This document shows, piece after piece, positions 1 through 11,601 of a DNA stretch of 64,000 bases (its first letter is position 1; every line of letters starts with the position of its first letter). The translations under genes were made by a program, and so were the position numbers. The stretch is from Malaya genurostris (lineage: Eukaryota; Arthropoda; Insecta; Diptera; Culicidae). The notes under the pieces are model-generated. The model was not told where the DNA came from, did not search any database, and saw nothing but the letters and a program-made list of their open reading frames with translations. Location: NCBI RefSeq assembly GCF_030247185.1, contig NC_080570.1:118634689-118698688 (forward strand), written 5' to 3'.

Positions 1-480
1 TTTTTTAAAAATTTTCAAACATGAATTTAATGGAAAAAGAAGTGAATATTAATCGAAAATTACAACGTTTAAACATTTACTAGATGCATAGGGTTGTCAA
101 TAAGCGCCAATTTTCAATTTTTGAAGAAAAAATATGTAAAATAGTAATTGAATAAAAAAGTAAGTCTTTAGAGTACAAAATTTACTATATTCATGTACTT
201 TAAAAGGGCATAGAGTTGTCACCCAGCAAAAATTTATTACTTTTGAACAGTTTCTAGTTTATTTCAATAAAAAGTGAAGTCAATAGTTAAAGAAATTTAC
301 CAAGAAAAAAATCAAAATTTTGAAAAAATTTAATACCATACTTGAATGAAAAGGCGAATCAATAGAGTTATAACATTATTAGGATCATGCTCTTTTTAAA
401 GTGCATAGGGTTTACCAACAGCGTAAATTAACTATATCTGTAATAACTCAAATATCACATCAAAACCTCCATTTACGTAA
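1..480. other. AT-rich sequence, no gene seen
   Basis: No coding potential is visible. The short phrase GCATAGGGTTGTC occurs near 88 and variants near 210 and 401. Its reverse complement appears near 4460-4478, beyond the inverted array. The two flanks may therefore belong to one fold-back structure spanning about 4.4 kb. Confidence 0.4.
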
Positions 481-1735
481 TAATCGAGGATTCGTCAACT
501 GATGAGTGGATGCTAGAAAACGACGTTAGAAGCCGTTTTTAAATCCAAGATGGCGACTTCCGGTTCATCGATATTCGTTACAAACCATCACAATATGAGT
601 ATTTTTCGAACGGATTTGATGAGTGGATGTTAGAAAACGACGTTAGAAGCCGTTTTTAAATCCAAGATGGCGACTTCCGGCATATCGATATTCGTTACAA
701 ACCATCACAATATGAGTATTTTTCGAACGAATTTGATGAGTGGATGTTAGAAAACGACGTTAGAAGCCGTTTCCAAATCCAAGATGGCGACTTCCGGCAT
801 ATCGGTATTCGTTACAAACCATCACAATATGAGTATTTTTCGAACGGATTTGATAAGTGGATGTTAGAAAACGACGTTAGAAACCGTTTTTAAATCCAAG
901 ATGGCGACTTCCGGTTCATCGATATTCGTTACAAACCATCACAATATGAGTATTTTTCGAACGGATTTGATGAGTGGATGTTAGAAAACGACGTTAGAAG
1001 CCGTTTCAAATCCAAGATGGCGACTTACGGTTCATCGATATTCGTTACAAACCATCACAATATGAGTATTTTTCGAACGAATTTGATGAGTGGATGTTAG
1101 AAAACGACGTTAGAAGCCGTTTCCAAATCCAAGATGGCGACTTCCGACATATCGATATTCGTTACAAACCATCACAATATGAGTATTTTTCGAACGGATT
1201 TGATAAGTGGATGTTAGAAAACGACGTTAGAAACCGTTTTTAAATCCAAGATGGCGACTTCCGGTTCATCGATATTCGTTACAAACCATCACAATATGAG
1301 TATTTTTCGAACGGATTTGATGAGTGGATGTTAGAAAACGACGTTAGAAGCCGTTTCAAATCCAAGATGGCGACTTACGGTTCATCGATATTCGTTACAA
1401 ACCATCACAATATGAGTATTTTTCGAACGAATTTGATGAGTGGATGTTAGAAAACGACGTAAGAAGCCGTTTCCAAATCCAATATGGCGACTTCCGGCAT
1501 ATCTATATTCGTTACAAACCATCACAATATGAGTATTTTTCGAACGAATTTGATGAGTGGATGTTAGAAAACGACGTAAAAAGCCGTTTCTAAATACAAG
1601 ATGGCGACTTTCGGCATATCGATATTTGTTACAAACCATCACAATATGAGTATTTTTCGAACGGATTTGATGAGTGGATGTTAGAAAACGACGTTAGAAG
1701 CCGTTTCTAAATCCAAGATGGCGGCTTCCTATTAC
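481..1735 (+). repeat. 117-bp tandem array with higher-order period
   Basis: The phrase GATGAGTGGATG (or GATAAGTGG) starts at 501, 618, 735, 852, 969, 1085, 1202, 1319, 1435, 1552 and 1669, so the unit is 116-117 bp and is present about 11 times. Each unit also carries AAGATGGCGACTTCCGG and CACAATATGAGTATTTTTCG. Diagnostic variants recur every three units: GATAAGTGG at 852 and 1202, and a TTACGG variant in the 969 and 1319 units. This gives a higher-order period of about 350 bp. Short open frames across it are repeat artefacts. Confidence 0.93.
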
Positions 1736-1737
1736 CC

Positions 1738-1940
1738 GGGTTGGCGGTTCAATGCATAGGACGCTGGTCTTACAAGCCAGTTGTCGTATGTTCGAGCCCC
1801 GACCTAGAAGGATTCTTACTGTCAGTAGGATCCATAGTACTAGCTTTGTAATGATTCTGTACACTAAGAATCGGCTGCGAAGTCTGTTGAAACAAAAAGG
1901 CCAAATTCCATCAAAGGAATGTAATGCCAAGACTTTGCTT
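1738..1940 (+). mobile_element. tRNA-derived SINE
   Basis: The first 65 bases have the layout of a tRNA gene: an A-box-like segment near 1746-1761 and a B-box, GTTCGAGCC, at 1790-1798. A tRNA-unrelated body follows, with GGATTCTTACTGTCAGTAGG and CACTAAGAATCGGCTGCG. It abuts the last 117-bp unit. A second, shorter fragment containing GAAGGATTCTTAGTGTCAGT lies near 37010-37030. The 3' end is estimated, because no clear target duplication was found. Confidence 0.72.
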
Positions 1941-3850
1941 TTAGTATATATTAATACAACAATAAATTTCACATCAAAACAAATGTTCATTTCGTCCAGA
2001 TCAAATCAAAACAAATGCACATCCTGTTTAGAACGATTCAAGTAGAATTTCTTATTGTTTGTAATATGACAAATGCCGATTCAAGAATATTTTTAAGAAG
2101 TAATAAGTTTGGAATATGTTATTGCCTGCAACGATTCTGTTTTTGAAATCAATAGATAAATTTTTATGCAAAGACGAAGTTTGCTGGGACAGATAGTAGA
2201 GTATACATTTAAAAACCAGAAAAATAGAATATTTTTTTTGGTATGACTGTTGACAAGTGTCTTCTTATTAGACATTATCAAAATATGCGACAATATCGAA
2301 ATCAGATTATAGCAATAAAAGTCCATTTGAAAATGTATGATGTGTTTCTACCACAAATCAAATTAAAAATAAATTCAATCGTATCGTGCAACATTACCTG
2401 GAGCGTTGCGATATATTCTTAATATTACCAATAGAAATCGATTTGCTTTCCGATTAGCATGTACGTGTTTTATAACAGCAATAGAAGACATCATATTATC
2501 AAGATATTCAGTTCTCATATTTGCCGAACAAATCATTAGCGACATACTTTTTTGATAGCATGGCGCTGCCAGTCGTGTCCGCATCGTAACTCGTACATAC
2601 AAGTAGATGAGAAAATGTCAAATTAGCGCGTGGTAAAAACAGCGCTGCATTCAGGGCTTGTATTGTGAATCCTCAAACAAACCAAGCAACAAACACTTTG
2701 CTTGACATAACTGAATGAGAGTCCTATATTAGAGAGAAACTGGATGCGTGAGAGTATATGATACTGAGCAGACCAATTCCCTTGCTTGGTGAATTGCCTG
2801 TGCTCTCAGTCTCAATTAACACATGAACTAAGCAATCCATGGCAATGCAATGAAATGAAGGGTTCGCTCTCGTTAGTACTGTACGAGAATTAAGAACTTT
2901 GCTTCACGGCGTGCTACAAGATGCGAAACAAGGTCATACAGGCAAAATTTACGGTGTTTTTTTAGTGTAGGTTTGCAGACATCATTTTTGAACATAACGT
3001 TTGTACTCCAAAACCAAATTTGATCACATTTCAAAAATATTTCAGACAGTTTATAGCATAAATTTTGCATTTGAGTCCGTTTTCAAAACGATCCATTTGT
3101 TTTCTTGGAAGATTATATTGTGTACATATCCTAGAAACACAAAAAGAAATGTTTTTCAATTAATATTCATCGGAACTAAAAGTTATCAATCTAGTTTTCT
3201 CATAGGCATCTTCAATATGCGAACCGTTCATCAAATGCTAACCTCATGAAGCATACTCATCAGCTGGCAGACATGTTCAGGAACTAATGAACGTACGAAG
3301 CAGCTCTCCTTGCTAGGGTTGCGCTGTGAATTCTACCTAACATACGAATGTATAACATACACTTGACATGATATGTCAGCTGTTTTTCAAAGAAGGGCGA
3401 ATCTTCCAAAAGTAAACAAATTGAGTTGGAAAGCGTTTACATTATGCTGGTGTGCTTGTACCAAAATACTGGCAGCCAGCAGAAATGCAAACGGGCCATA
3501 TCGTAATCATAGATCAAAATTGGCGTTCTTTTCCATTCAATTCATGTTTAAATTCTTTTTTCAAAAGTTGTGAATATTCGTTGGTATAAACCCCTATGCG
3601 CAAAATCGAATGATTTTCGATCCCTTAATTCCGTTGTAGTCCAAATATTATTACAATGTTATTTCTTTGCGAAAATTGTTTGCTTTCGAAAAAGTACAAA
3701 ACTACGATTTTCGATCGCCTCCACAACAGCAATATAAGATTTTTAAGAATATCGAGATGAAAAAATTTATGAATTTCTTTATGACAGTTTATAACCAAAT
3801 ATGAAATTCGCTCATTCTGTCCGCCATCTAGGATGTTGAAACTACTGTAA
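1941..3850. other. No gene recognised between inverted satellite arrays
   Basis: Open frames here are short and carry no recognisable domain. The stretch separates the direct and inverted 117-bp arrays and may be the internal part of a large fold-back element. Confidence 0.4.
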
Positions 3851-3854
3851 GCAT

Positions 3855-4400
3855 CATTTTCAACTTCTACTCATCGAATCCGTTCGAAAAATACTCATAT
3901 TGTGATCGTTTGTAACGAATATCGATGAACCGGAAGTCGCCATCTTGGATTTAAAAACGGCTTCTAACGTCGTTTTCTAACATCCACTCATCAAATTCGT
4001 TCGAAAAATACTTATATTGTGATGGTTTGTAACGAATATCAATATGCCAGAAATAGCCATCTTGGATTTAGAAACGACTTCTTAGGTCATTCATTCTTTA
4101 AATCCGTTCGAAAAATACTCATATTGTGATGATTTGTAACGAATATCGATATGCCACTCATCAAATCCGTTCGAAAAATACTCATATTGTGATGGTTTGT
4201 AACGAATATCGATATGCCGAAAGTAACCATCTTGGATTTAGAAACGGCTTCTAACGTCGTTTGCTAACATCCACCCATCAAATCCGTTCAAAAATACCCA
4301 TATTGTGATGGTTTGTAATGAATATCGATGAACCGGAAGCCGCCATCTTGGATTTTGAAACGGTTTTATACATTGTTTTCTAACATCCACTCATCAAACC
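3855..4400 (-). repeat. Inverted, decayed copies of the 117-bp unit
   Basis: The reverse complement of the 481-1735 unit occurs about four to five times, with CTCATATTGTGATGGTTTGT, CGCCATCTTGGAT and ACATCCACTCATCAAA phrases. Units are irregular and several are truncated (for example around 4075-4160). The array is more diverged than the left array. Confidence 0.88.
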
Positions 4401-4868
4401 TTCCATTTTATTATTCAATTAATATTTGATTTTTTTTCCAAAAATTCCCTTTTTGCATTCGTTGACAACCCTACGCATCTTGACAAAGTTAAAAGCTACG
4501 GTATTTGATCCCCTCCACAGCAGCAATTTGAAATTCAACCATTTCATGGAACGGTATGGATATGAAACCCGTCACTAATGAGGCCGTTTTGAATTTCTTC
4601 ATGAAAGTTTATTGCCAGAAATGAAATTCGCACCGAAGACAAAATGCAGCCGATTCTATTGAGGACTATCATTCTATCGTTACATTCATCGCCCAACACG
4701 AGTAAGACTGTCGCCACTACATTCATGAAGCGCTCGCTCATGACTGTCACATGCGACTTTCATCTGTTTGGTTAGCGCGACATTCATGTGTGACAGCCCG
4801 AATAGTAGGCAACATGAAAGTTTCCGGCACACGACATTCAAAAAAAATGTCAGCAGTTTCCAGCACTG
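4401..4868. other. No gene recognised
   Basis: AT-rich sequence with no supportable coding region. A GACAACCCTACGCATC phrase near 4462-4477 mirrors the phrase near position 88. Confidence 0.35.
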
Positions 4869-5088
4869 GCTAGGGCACATAACCGTTTTTATTATTTTTA
4901 CGTTTCGTCTTTGACTCATAGACATTGCACTCCGTTGCAAAACAAAAAGTGTTCTGTAAGTAGCAGAAACTTTACGTCTGCTTAGCGGTTCAAATTGAAC
5001 TGTCGAGTTTAGCACTAAGCAGTTCAATTCTGCACTGATGAATCAAAGACGAAACGTAAAAATAATAAAAACGGTTATGTGCCCTAGC
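4869..5088. mobile_element. Palindromic MITE (ACTGATGAGTC family), extended arms
   Basis: The outer arms GCTAGGGCACATAACCG (4869-4885) and its reverse complement (5072-5088) enclose ACGTTTCGTCTTTGACTCAT and ATGAATCAAAGACGAAACGT. This core recurs at about 11490, 12384, 38345, 43461, 48535, 53200 and 53816. The roughly 30 bp outside the shared core is also inverted here, but differs from copy to copy. Confidence 0.8.
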
Positions 5089-5185
5089 ACAAAATTTGGC
5101 TAACCCCTAAATGAAGAAAATCACGTCAATTTGGTCAGCTGGGATTGTTGGATGAAAACATAGGTCAAATCTAACAATTTTTTCA

Positions 5186-5300
5186 ATAGTATGCTATTGA
5201 AATACTGAAACGACGTTGCCATATATGTTTAAGTTAAAAGTTTCCGAATCGATTGGTTGTTAAATTATATCAATCCATCAACAAATAATGTAAGATAAAC
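5186..5300 (+). repeat. Dispersed repeat, second copy at 39330-39430
   Basis: Phrases GTATGCTATTGAAAT, AACGACGTTGCC and ATATGTTTAAGTTAAAAG recur with small differences at about 39330-39430. Both copies are in the same orientation. No coding potential. Confidence 0.6.
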
Positions 5301-5511
5301 TTTTTTTGAATCGATATTTCGATGTAGCCAGTACGATAATTTTGCTTGGATATTTTGCATTTCGATCTCAGATCCAAAATAGCTTCCTTCAGAATCAAAC
5401 CTCTCGCTTCCATTTATACTCCCAATGCCATTTTTCGAAGCAACAATTTTAGGAAAAGATTCAACTCTTTTATAATAAGCTTGACCAAAATCAGAACAGG
5501 CATACACTTGG

Positions 5512-5815
5512 GTCTCTTTTTACGCGGTATTTTTTAATGCGGTTTCTTTTTACGCGGATTTCCGAAGTTCTTTCGATTTTGGAAGTCTCAAAATTTGTCT
5601 GTCCCATGTGATGTTCATAAAAAAATTTTTTTGAGCTTACACCAGATCTGGACGTTTCATGAATTTCTAAGATATTCGGTATAAATTTTTTTTGCTTTAG
5701 TTTGGAGTTTTTTTACGCGGATTTCCAAAGTTACGCGAATTTCAGAAGTTAAGTGTTTTTTTTACGCGGTTTACCGAAGTTACGCGGTACGTATCCCCCG
5801 CGTAAAAAAATACCT
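5512..5815 (+). repeat. Short array of the ACGCGGATTTCCGAAG minisatellite
   Basis: Repeated TTTTTACGCGG and ATTTCCGAAGTTACG phrases match the large array at 57640-61020. An inverted end, CCCCGCGTAAAAAAATACC, closes the block near 5798-5815, against GGTATTTTTTAATGCGG near 5526. Confidence 0.75.
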
Positions 5816-5907
5816 CAGTGTGTGCGAATATTTCAAATAAGAATTATCTCGAACGTACCGAGCACGAACGAGAGATTTCAGAATATTTCTATAGGGTGTT
5901 GGTAGCA

Positions 5908-7515
5908 CCCTGGTTACTACTCCGTTACTGATCGGGATTAACTGAAATTGTACAGGGAATTTCTAGATGATCCGATCTGAGACTGGTAAATCATTCTTCA
6001 ATGTACATCTTCTGGTAATCCCAGAATTCATTGATTAGTACCAGCGCCGGCCAGGCCCGAACGTAGATCGTCTAAGGAATGGAAAGTGATGTTAGTCCAA
6101 CACTTGTTGTTACTAGAGGCCGTATATACTACTGCGCACTCCACAAGTGTCACGGGAGAAGGATGTTTGTTAGTAAAAATTTCAGTATTGGTAGTATGCT
6201 CGGATGCACCACTAAACTCACTGACTTCCCGAGTGAACGTTTCAGCAATATCCCATATTGATGTCCCGGGAAGTCTTGATTCACAGCTCTTATTCGAGGA
6301 AACTGAAGAAAAATTTGCAATACTATCGCGTAAAGAATAAAAACTTTCCTATTTTTTGTAAATGAAATTACGTTATACAAAATGAACGAGTGAATAAAAA
6401 ATCATTTTAAATCACCAAATAAAGGTCAACAGATTTCACACGCGCCTTGATTCTTTATTATTTCCGCTTTATTATTTTAATTATTTATTAAAATTATTAA
6501 TTGGCTATATTGGTTGATCTGGGCAGCCGGCTACCGAGAAAAATATTAATATATTGTTTGAAATATTAATATCAAGTATTTTTGCGATGTATTCAATATA
6601 CCGATATACGTTATCTCTGTTATAACTTTGTAATATCAACGGATTTGTGCACGCTAGACGGAAATTGATAGGTTAAATGAAGAGATAATTTAGTAAAATA
6701 GAGTAATCAGAAGTGAAACAAACTGGAAATATCTGATAACTGGAATGAAAAAGAAACTCCTGCAATTGTCGCCTTTTACGACATGGAAGCAGGAACCCAG
6801 TGAATCTATTCCTGATTCTTTTTTTTCTGCTAGATTCCACACGGCATCTAGGCTGGTACTGTCCGGAGAGAGCTAATAGGTACTATCAATCTCCTAGTGG
6901 ACCCCAGCCCCTATTACAAAAATGAACGTACAGCGCGATGAAAAACTATTTTGAACTCTAACTTCGAATCAATATTAAAAAAAAACTGTTTATAAGGGCA
7001 GCTGGGTATCGAGAAAAAAAGAATCATTCGATTGTGTATTCCACATTGTATGCCCTAAATCGAGGAAAACTAAGGCTAACCATTTGAATTATAATAAAGT
7101 AAGTTAGTCATGAAGACCGCATTGTAAGGATGCACCGAGCCAGTGATACCATAAGAAACGAATGTACTTTCACATCGCTTTACGCGTAGATAAGAGTGAA
7201 GATATTGAAATACAGTAGATAAAAATTACGCAAAAGCAACACTTAGCTTTTGATCCTTAATCCAGAAGTGATCACAAAGACTGGTCCTTGTCGATGGGCA
7301 CAACAGTGTAAAGACCACGGCACAACGACACTTTTCACTTATAGCGTCCGATCACAACGCACCGTTTTTTAGCATTAGTTTTATGCAATGAATACGGAAA
7401 ATCAATTTAATACAAGAGACAACGAAATTTTCACTGTTCTGTTTTTTGTATGAAAAAATGACACGCGAGAACTATTCACGTCCACTCTAGGGCACAGCCT
7501 ACTCTGATCCTCTCT
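5908..7515 (+). mobile_element. Interspersed repeat, copy A, flanked by 15-bp direct repeats
   Basis: AGGGTGTTGGTAGCA occurs at 5893-5907 and again at 7516-7530, bracketing 1608 bp. The internal sequence from CCCTGGTTACTACTCCG onwards is found in inverted orientation at about 50767-52670 (copy B). A 15-bp duplication would fit a target-primed insertion, but no coding domain was recognised and the family is not identified. The 6086-6340 open frame also exists in copy B, where it is broken. Confidence 0.65.
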
Positions 7516-7541
7516 AGGGTGTTGGTAGCATTGAAACTTAT

Positions 7542-7811
7542 GTCGTTTTCGTTTTTAAATTGCACTACACTGGTGTAGCGAAAGCTGCACTGAAACCGTT
7601 CGTTTTTACCAATTGCACTACACCAGTGCTACACTTTTTCTGCACTGATACCACTGGTGTAGCACTCATCAAAAGTTTGGTGTAGCTCTGTGCAATGGAA
7701 TCGTTTATTGTAGTCAATGGTTACTGTTTATGTTTTCGTCATTTTTGTTCGTTTATTCATACCTCAGTGTAGCACTGCACCGGTGTAGTGCAAATTAAAA
7801 ACGAAAACGCC
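7542..7811. mobile_element. MITE with about 37-bp terminal inverted repeats
   Basis: The left end GTCGTTTTCGTTTTTAAATT and the right end, the reverse complement of GGCGTTTTCGTTTTTAATTT, continue into TGCACTACAC(C/T)GGTG on both sides. GTGTAGCAC phrases repeat inside. No open frame. The target duplication was not resolved. Confidence 0.75.
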
Positions 7812-8719
7812 ATTAAATAAAATAAACCTAGATTCCCCAGTGTAATAGTACCACAAACGAATTTCCAGACATGACAGTCACGATCTTTTTTTGGCGCACA
7901 TCTACGGTCCTCCGTGAAACTGGCACCAATGGTGATAAATTGGTTGCACTGCTGAGTTCCCATCATCGCATTCATAATGCAAATGTCAAACCGTGAGAAC
8001 CCTTTCGATACGTTAGCTCATTTGTATATATTGAGATTTCATGGCACACTTTGGTCGAAATGATAACAATGCAATTAATCACGCGCTCCGCCAAGCGGTG
8101 AGTGCGGTCATTTCAGAAGGTACCGGGAACGGACCAGATTTTTATTTAATATTTGTAAGCACATACATGTCTTTATTATTTGTCTTTGATAGTACTGTAG
8201 TTGAGAAACCCGTGACACCAAAAGCGCCGTCTGGTGCAGAATGGGTGCGTAAATGCTCCTAAAATGCATGCATAAAGTTGCCTGCGCATTTAACACAACC
8301 ACAGTAGCTAATGGAAAAAAGTGCACCCGTTTCTCACTAGAGGTGCTGTTAGTGTCACCGTACAGTGAGAAATCTATGTTTGCTTAATTTATGATTGAAA
8401 CCCACAAAGTCACTATTTGAGCTGTCTTCCGTGCGCCTGACATGTCCAGTTTGTAGTTATTCACCATTTCCAGTTAACGAGGGGGCGAACAATTTAGCCA
8501 AGTGTGATATTCTCCGGGATGACAATTATGAAAAAGCCTTTGACAATCCTCCTATTTATAACCCGAGTAGAAACTGCTACAGAACGATTATTATTGTTGT
8601 TATTGAAATCATAAGGTTCCAGATCGGTGTTTTACCACATTAAGTTCATTTGAGCAGTTTCATTTCCGATTTCCGCTTAACAAATATTACTGCTGTGAAA
8701 CATATCAAACAAGAAATTT
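7812..8719. other. No gene recognised
   Basis: Only short open frames without recognisable domains. Confidence 0.35.
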
Positions 8720-9260
8720 GTGAGCAGGGATTTCAATGGGTTATTAAGTTTTTTAGCGTCATCAGAGCTAATAATTTCATTGACTCCAAATTATGCGAAC
8801 CAAATACATGATACAGTCAACGACACAAGTGAAACAGTAGTTTCAAAATGGTGTGCTTTCTTTCCTTCACCTGTTCAGTCGTTTTCGGTATTTAGTGAAA
8901 ATCCTATAACACTGCGATATTCAACCGAAACTTTGAGAATCGATAATGACAGCAAACGATTCGCAATGATTTTTACATGCTTTCATAACGGCACAGATTT
9001 TCATTATATCGATGAAAGAATGAGAAAGGAAATTCGACTGATTCTCGCTGCACACGTTATTTTGGCTTCGACTTGTCGTACTGAAACGAGTGCCGTTAAC
9101 ATTGACACGCTCTTTCTTTGCAATGAGAGACGAAAACTCTTCGTCTCTCTTCGTTTGATTTGAAGGAAGATCATTTACGAATCAGATAGCAAAAAAATGA
9201 ATATGAAACTGTTGGATTGGATTTTTTCATTGAAAATGCTCTGATCATCTCAGCAAACCT
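8720..9260 (+). repeat. Dispersed repeat, diverged partner at 48975-49500
   Basis: Shared order of phrases: CAGTC(G/A)TTTTCGGT, CAACCGAA, AATGTCACAGATTTTGATTA-like, GCAATGAGAGACGAAAA, CTCTTCGTTTG and ATCATTTACGAAT. The 147-codon frame starting at 8720 shows no recognised domain, and the partner copy does not keep it open. This argues against a host gene. Confidence 0.6.
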
Positions 9261-9561
9261 CAATTTTTGACATTTCAGTAAGACCTGTATATATCCTCGT
9301 AAGGTTCAGCATTAAGAGGTCGAGAATAAACGTGATTAATCGCGACGTCAGAAATAAACTCAGATTCATTTTTGATTGTGTAATTAAATTTTACTCGTGA
9401 CAGTTTTTTTTATCGTCTCTGGTAACCCGAACTTGTTTAACAATTCAGTGGTACTGTTGCAATATTCGGAGCTACAGACGGGAAGATTTGTTCTACATCA
9501 ACTATAAAGCGGCCCATTAGGTTTTACACGAACATGACATAACCTCACAAAATGAACTTTT

Positions 9562-9808
9562 TCTTGACAGCGCCGGTGGTTTGTTTACAGTTTAAAAGTT
9601 TATCAGAGGTTCATCGTTTGAATTTAAAAATTGCAAGTCGGCTCACACAAAACAGATTTATACAAATATCGCTCCTTGATGCTGGAAACGCATACTGGGA
9701 AATCTTTTTAGTCGTGGAACAGACGTTTTTAACAGACACTTTTTCGTCATTTTTCAATTTTTAATTTGCAGTCACAAAACTAAACAAACCACCGGCAGCT
9801 GTCGCTTT
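9562..9808. mobile_element. MITE with GGTGGTTTGTTTA termini
   Basis: TTGACAGCGCCGGTGGTTTG at the left is mirrored at the right by CAAACCACCGGCAGCTGTCG. About 200 bp lies between. No coding content recognised. Confidence 0.65.
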
Positions 9809-11489
9809 TTTTGGTCAATTATTCAAAAACTAGACCTATTTTCGAAAAACCAAAAACACTTAAATTTTCACAATTAAATTTAGCACAACTAAGTATTCTT
9901 AGAATTTTGAAATTTTGCTTTGCCGAGCCGTAATTGGCTTTTGAAATGTATAAACGGTTACTGTTCCGTTCCACGGTGTTGGTTTTAAAACTGAAAAGTA
10001 GTGTTTGTAGCAGAATTTCACAAAGAAACTGAAAATGCAACTCAAAATTATAAAACTTTAGCCAAAACAACCGAAATTTGAAAAAGTTTACAAAACTTTT
10101 CCGCATTTTTTTATTGCTTGCGCGCTTGTTTTGTAATGAGATGGTGTGAGAAATGCACGGTGGACACGGTGGCATTTTATCGTGAAAAAAATGACATCAA
10201 ATAATGACACGAATTTATGCAGCATTGGGTTTTGTATTGAAATAAAAACGAGTTGAGTACAATACAATGGTTATTGTAAGAAATCGTTAATTTTCTTAGT
10301 AACTGTCGTTTATAATGCTAGTAATGTCCAAGTCTGTTGAGTTCAATGCATTAATGTTGCTGAAGCAATAATGCATGGCTGTGTAATATCATATATTAGG
10401 TATTACTTCTGATTGCACCAATTCATTATAGCAAAACTAAAAATTCTATTCAGAACATACATTATTTGGCACAATCTCCAATTGTATTAGATAATGAATA
10501 AAATTCGAATAAACATCCTTAAGCAAAACAAAGTTTTGGTATTACGTTTATTGTGGAATTTGGCCGATTCATAGCATAGCTTCTATTACATAGCTAGTGC
10601 TACGATCATATTGACACAAAGAAAAATGATGGTATATCCACTTTCTATTTATTCGAAGATGACAAAGAAAGTCCATTAGAATGGAATATATCGACAGTAA
10701 TTCCAATCCAATAATTTGTTTTAACAGTGTTTATTCGATAGGGAAATTTCACCGCACTTTATCATGCGTGTCAAATGAATACTTTTATATACATTTCATC
10801 TCATCGGAGCGAAGGGTCTGGTGAGCTATTATCAAAGATACCGAAAATATCGGTATCGAAAATGTCTTCAATCGTTCTTTTGAAGGAGAATCCATGCTTG
10901 CTATACTAAACTCAGACATATACATGGTAAGCAAGTTAGTCAACACATATGCATATAACCCAAGGGGAGAGTCGCTTAACACAAACTATATAGTGCCTGA
11001 GTGTGAGCCTAAGAGTGCCTCTCTGTGCCCCATGAAACAGCTACCTGTCAAAACTGAGCCCTTTGTGTTCCGCAACTTTGCAACTATATGAAAACGATAG
11101 TGCCAATATTGATAAATGCACCAACGCATTCTGTTAATGTGTGATATTGTTCTAAGCGTCCTCCCCTGGATATAATCTCATGTTAGTCAATAATAATTAC
11201 TCTTGCTTCATAGTAATAGTAATCACTAACAATAACGATTGAATTAGGACATATTCAAAGTGTGATGGATTCAAAAATCCATTACAAAACGTGTGGTAAG
11301 CCCACTGCGCAAAATCATTGAAAATATTCCTGGTTTCTATGTGTCGGTTTTTCTTGCTATGCTTTGTGCGACGATTCAGTCAACTCAAGCGGTTGAAATT
11401 TGGGCACCTTTTTTGAGACTACATTCCACCTTAAGGAGAGACTTTGGAGAAGAAAAACTATATACTAGGTGCATATACCCATTTTTACA
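9809..11489. other. No gene recognised
   Basis: A 118-codon minus-strand open frame (10175-9819) is Phe/Lys/Asn-rich, as expected of AT-rich noncoding DNA. It has no recognised motif, so it is not annotated as a gene. Confidence 0.35.
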
Positions 11490-11601
11490 ATGATTTTACA
11501 TTTCGTCTTAGACTCATCAGTTTATGTTGAACTGCTATCGTGACCTGACCTGCAACATAAACTGCTAGGCACTGATGAGTCTAAGAAGAAACGTAACATC
11601 A
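11490..11601. mobile_element. Palindromic MITE (ACTGATGAGTC family)
   Basis: TTTCGTCTTAGACTCATCAG near 11501 pairs with CACTGATGAGTCTAAGAAG near 11571. TTTATGTTG/CAACATAAA lies inside. The outer TGATTTTAC and GTAACATCA also pair. Confidence 0.8.

Noticed and set aside
1382..1642. Minus-strand frame with a repeated VMVCNEYRYA-type peptide
   Set aside because: It is the translation of the 117-bp satellite and is broken in other units.
481..1735. CRISPR-like array of regularly spaced repeats
   Set aside because: The whole 117-bp unit is repeated; there are no unique spacers, and the window is clearly eukaryotic.
1740..1810. Functional tRNA gene
   Set aside because: tRNA-like head joined to a SINE body that recurs at 37010; no convincing acceptor stem.
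8720..9163. 147-codon plus-strand gene
   Set aside because: Its diverged partner at 48975-49500 does not conserve the frame, so it is part of a repeat.
9819..10175. 118-codon minus-strand gene
   Set aside because: The Phe/Lys/Asn/Leu-rich composition typical of AT-rich noncoding DNA, no motif, and no supporting splice or promoter signals.
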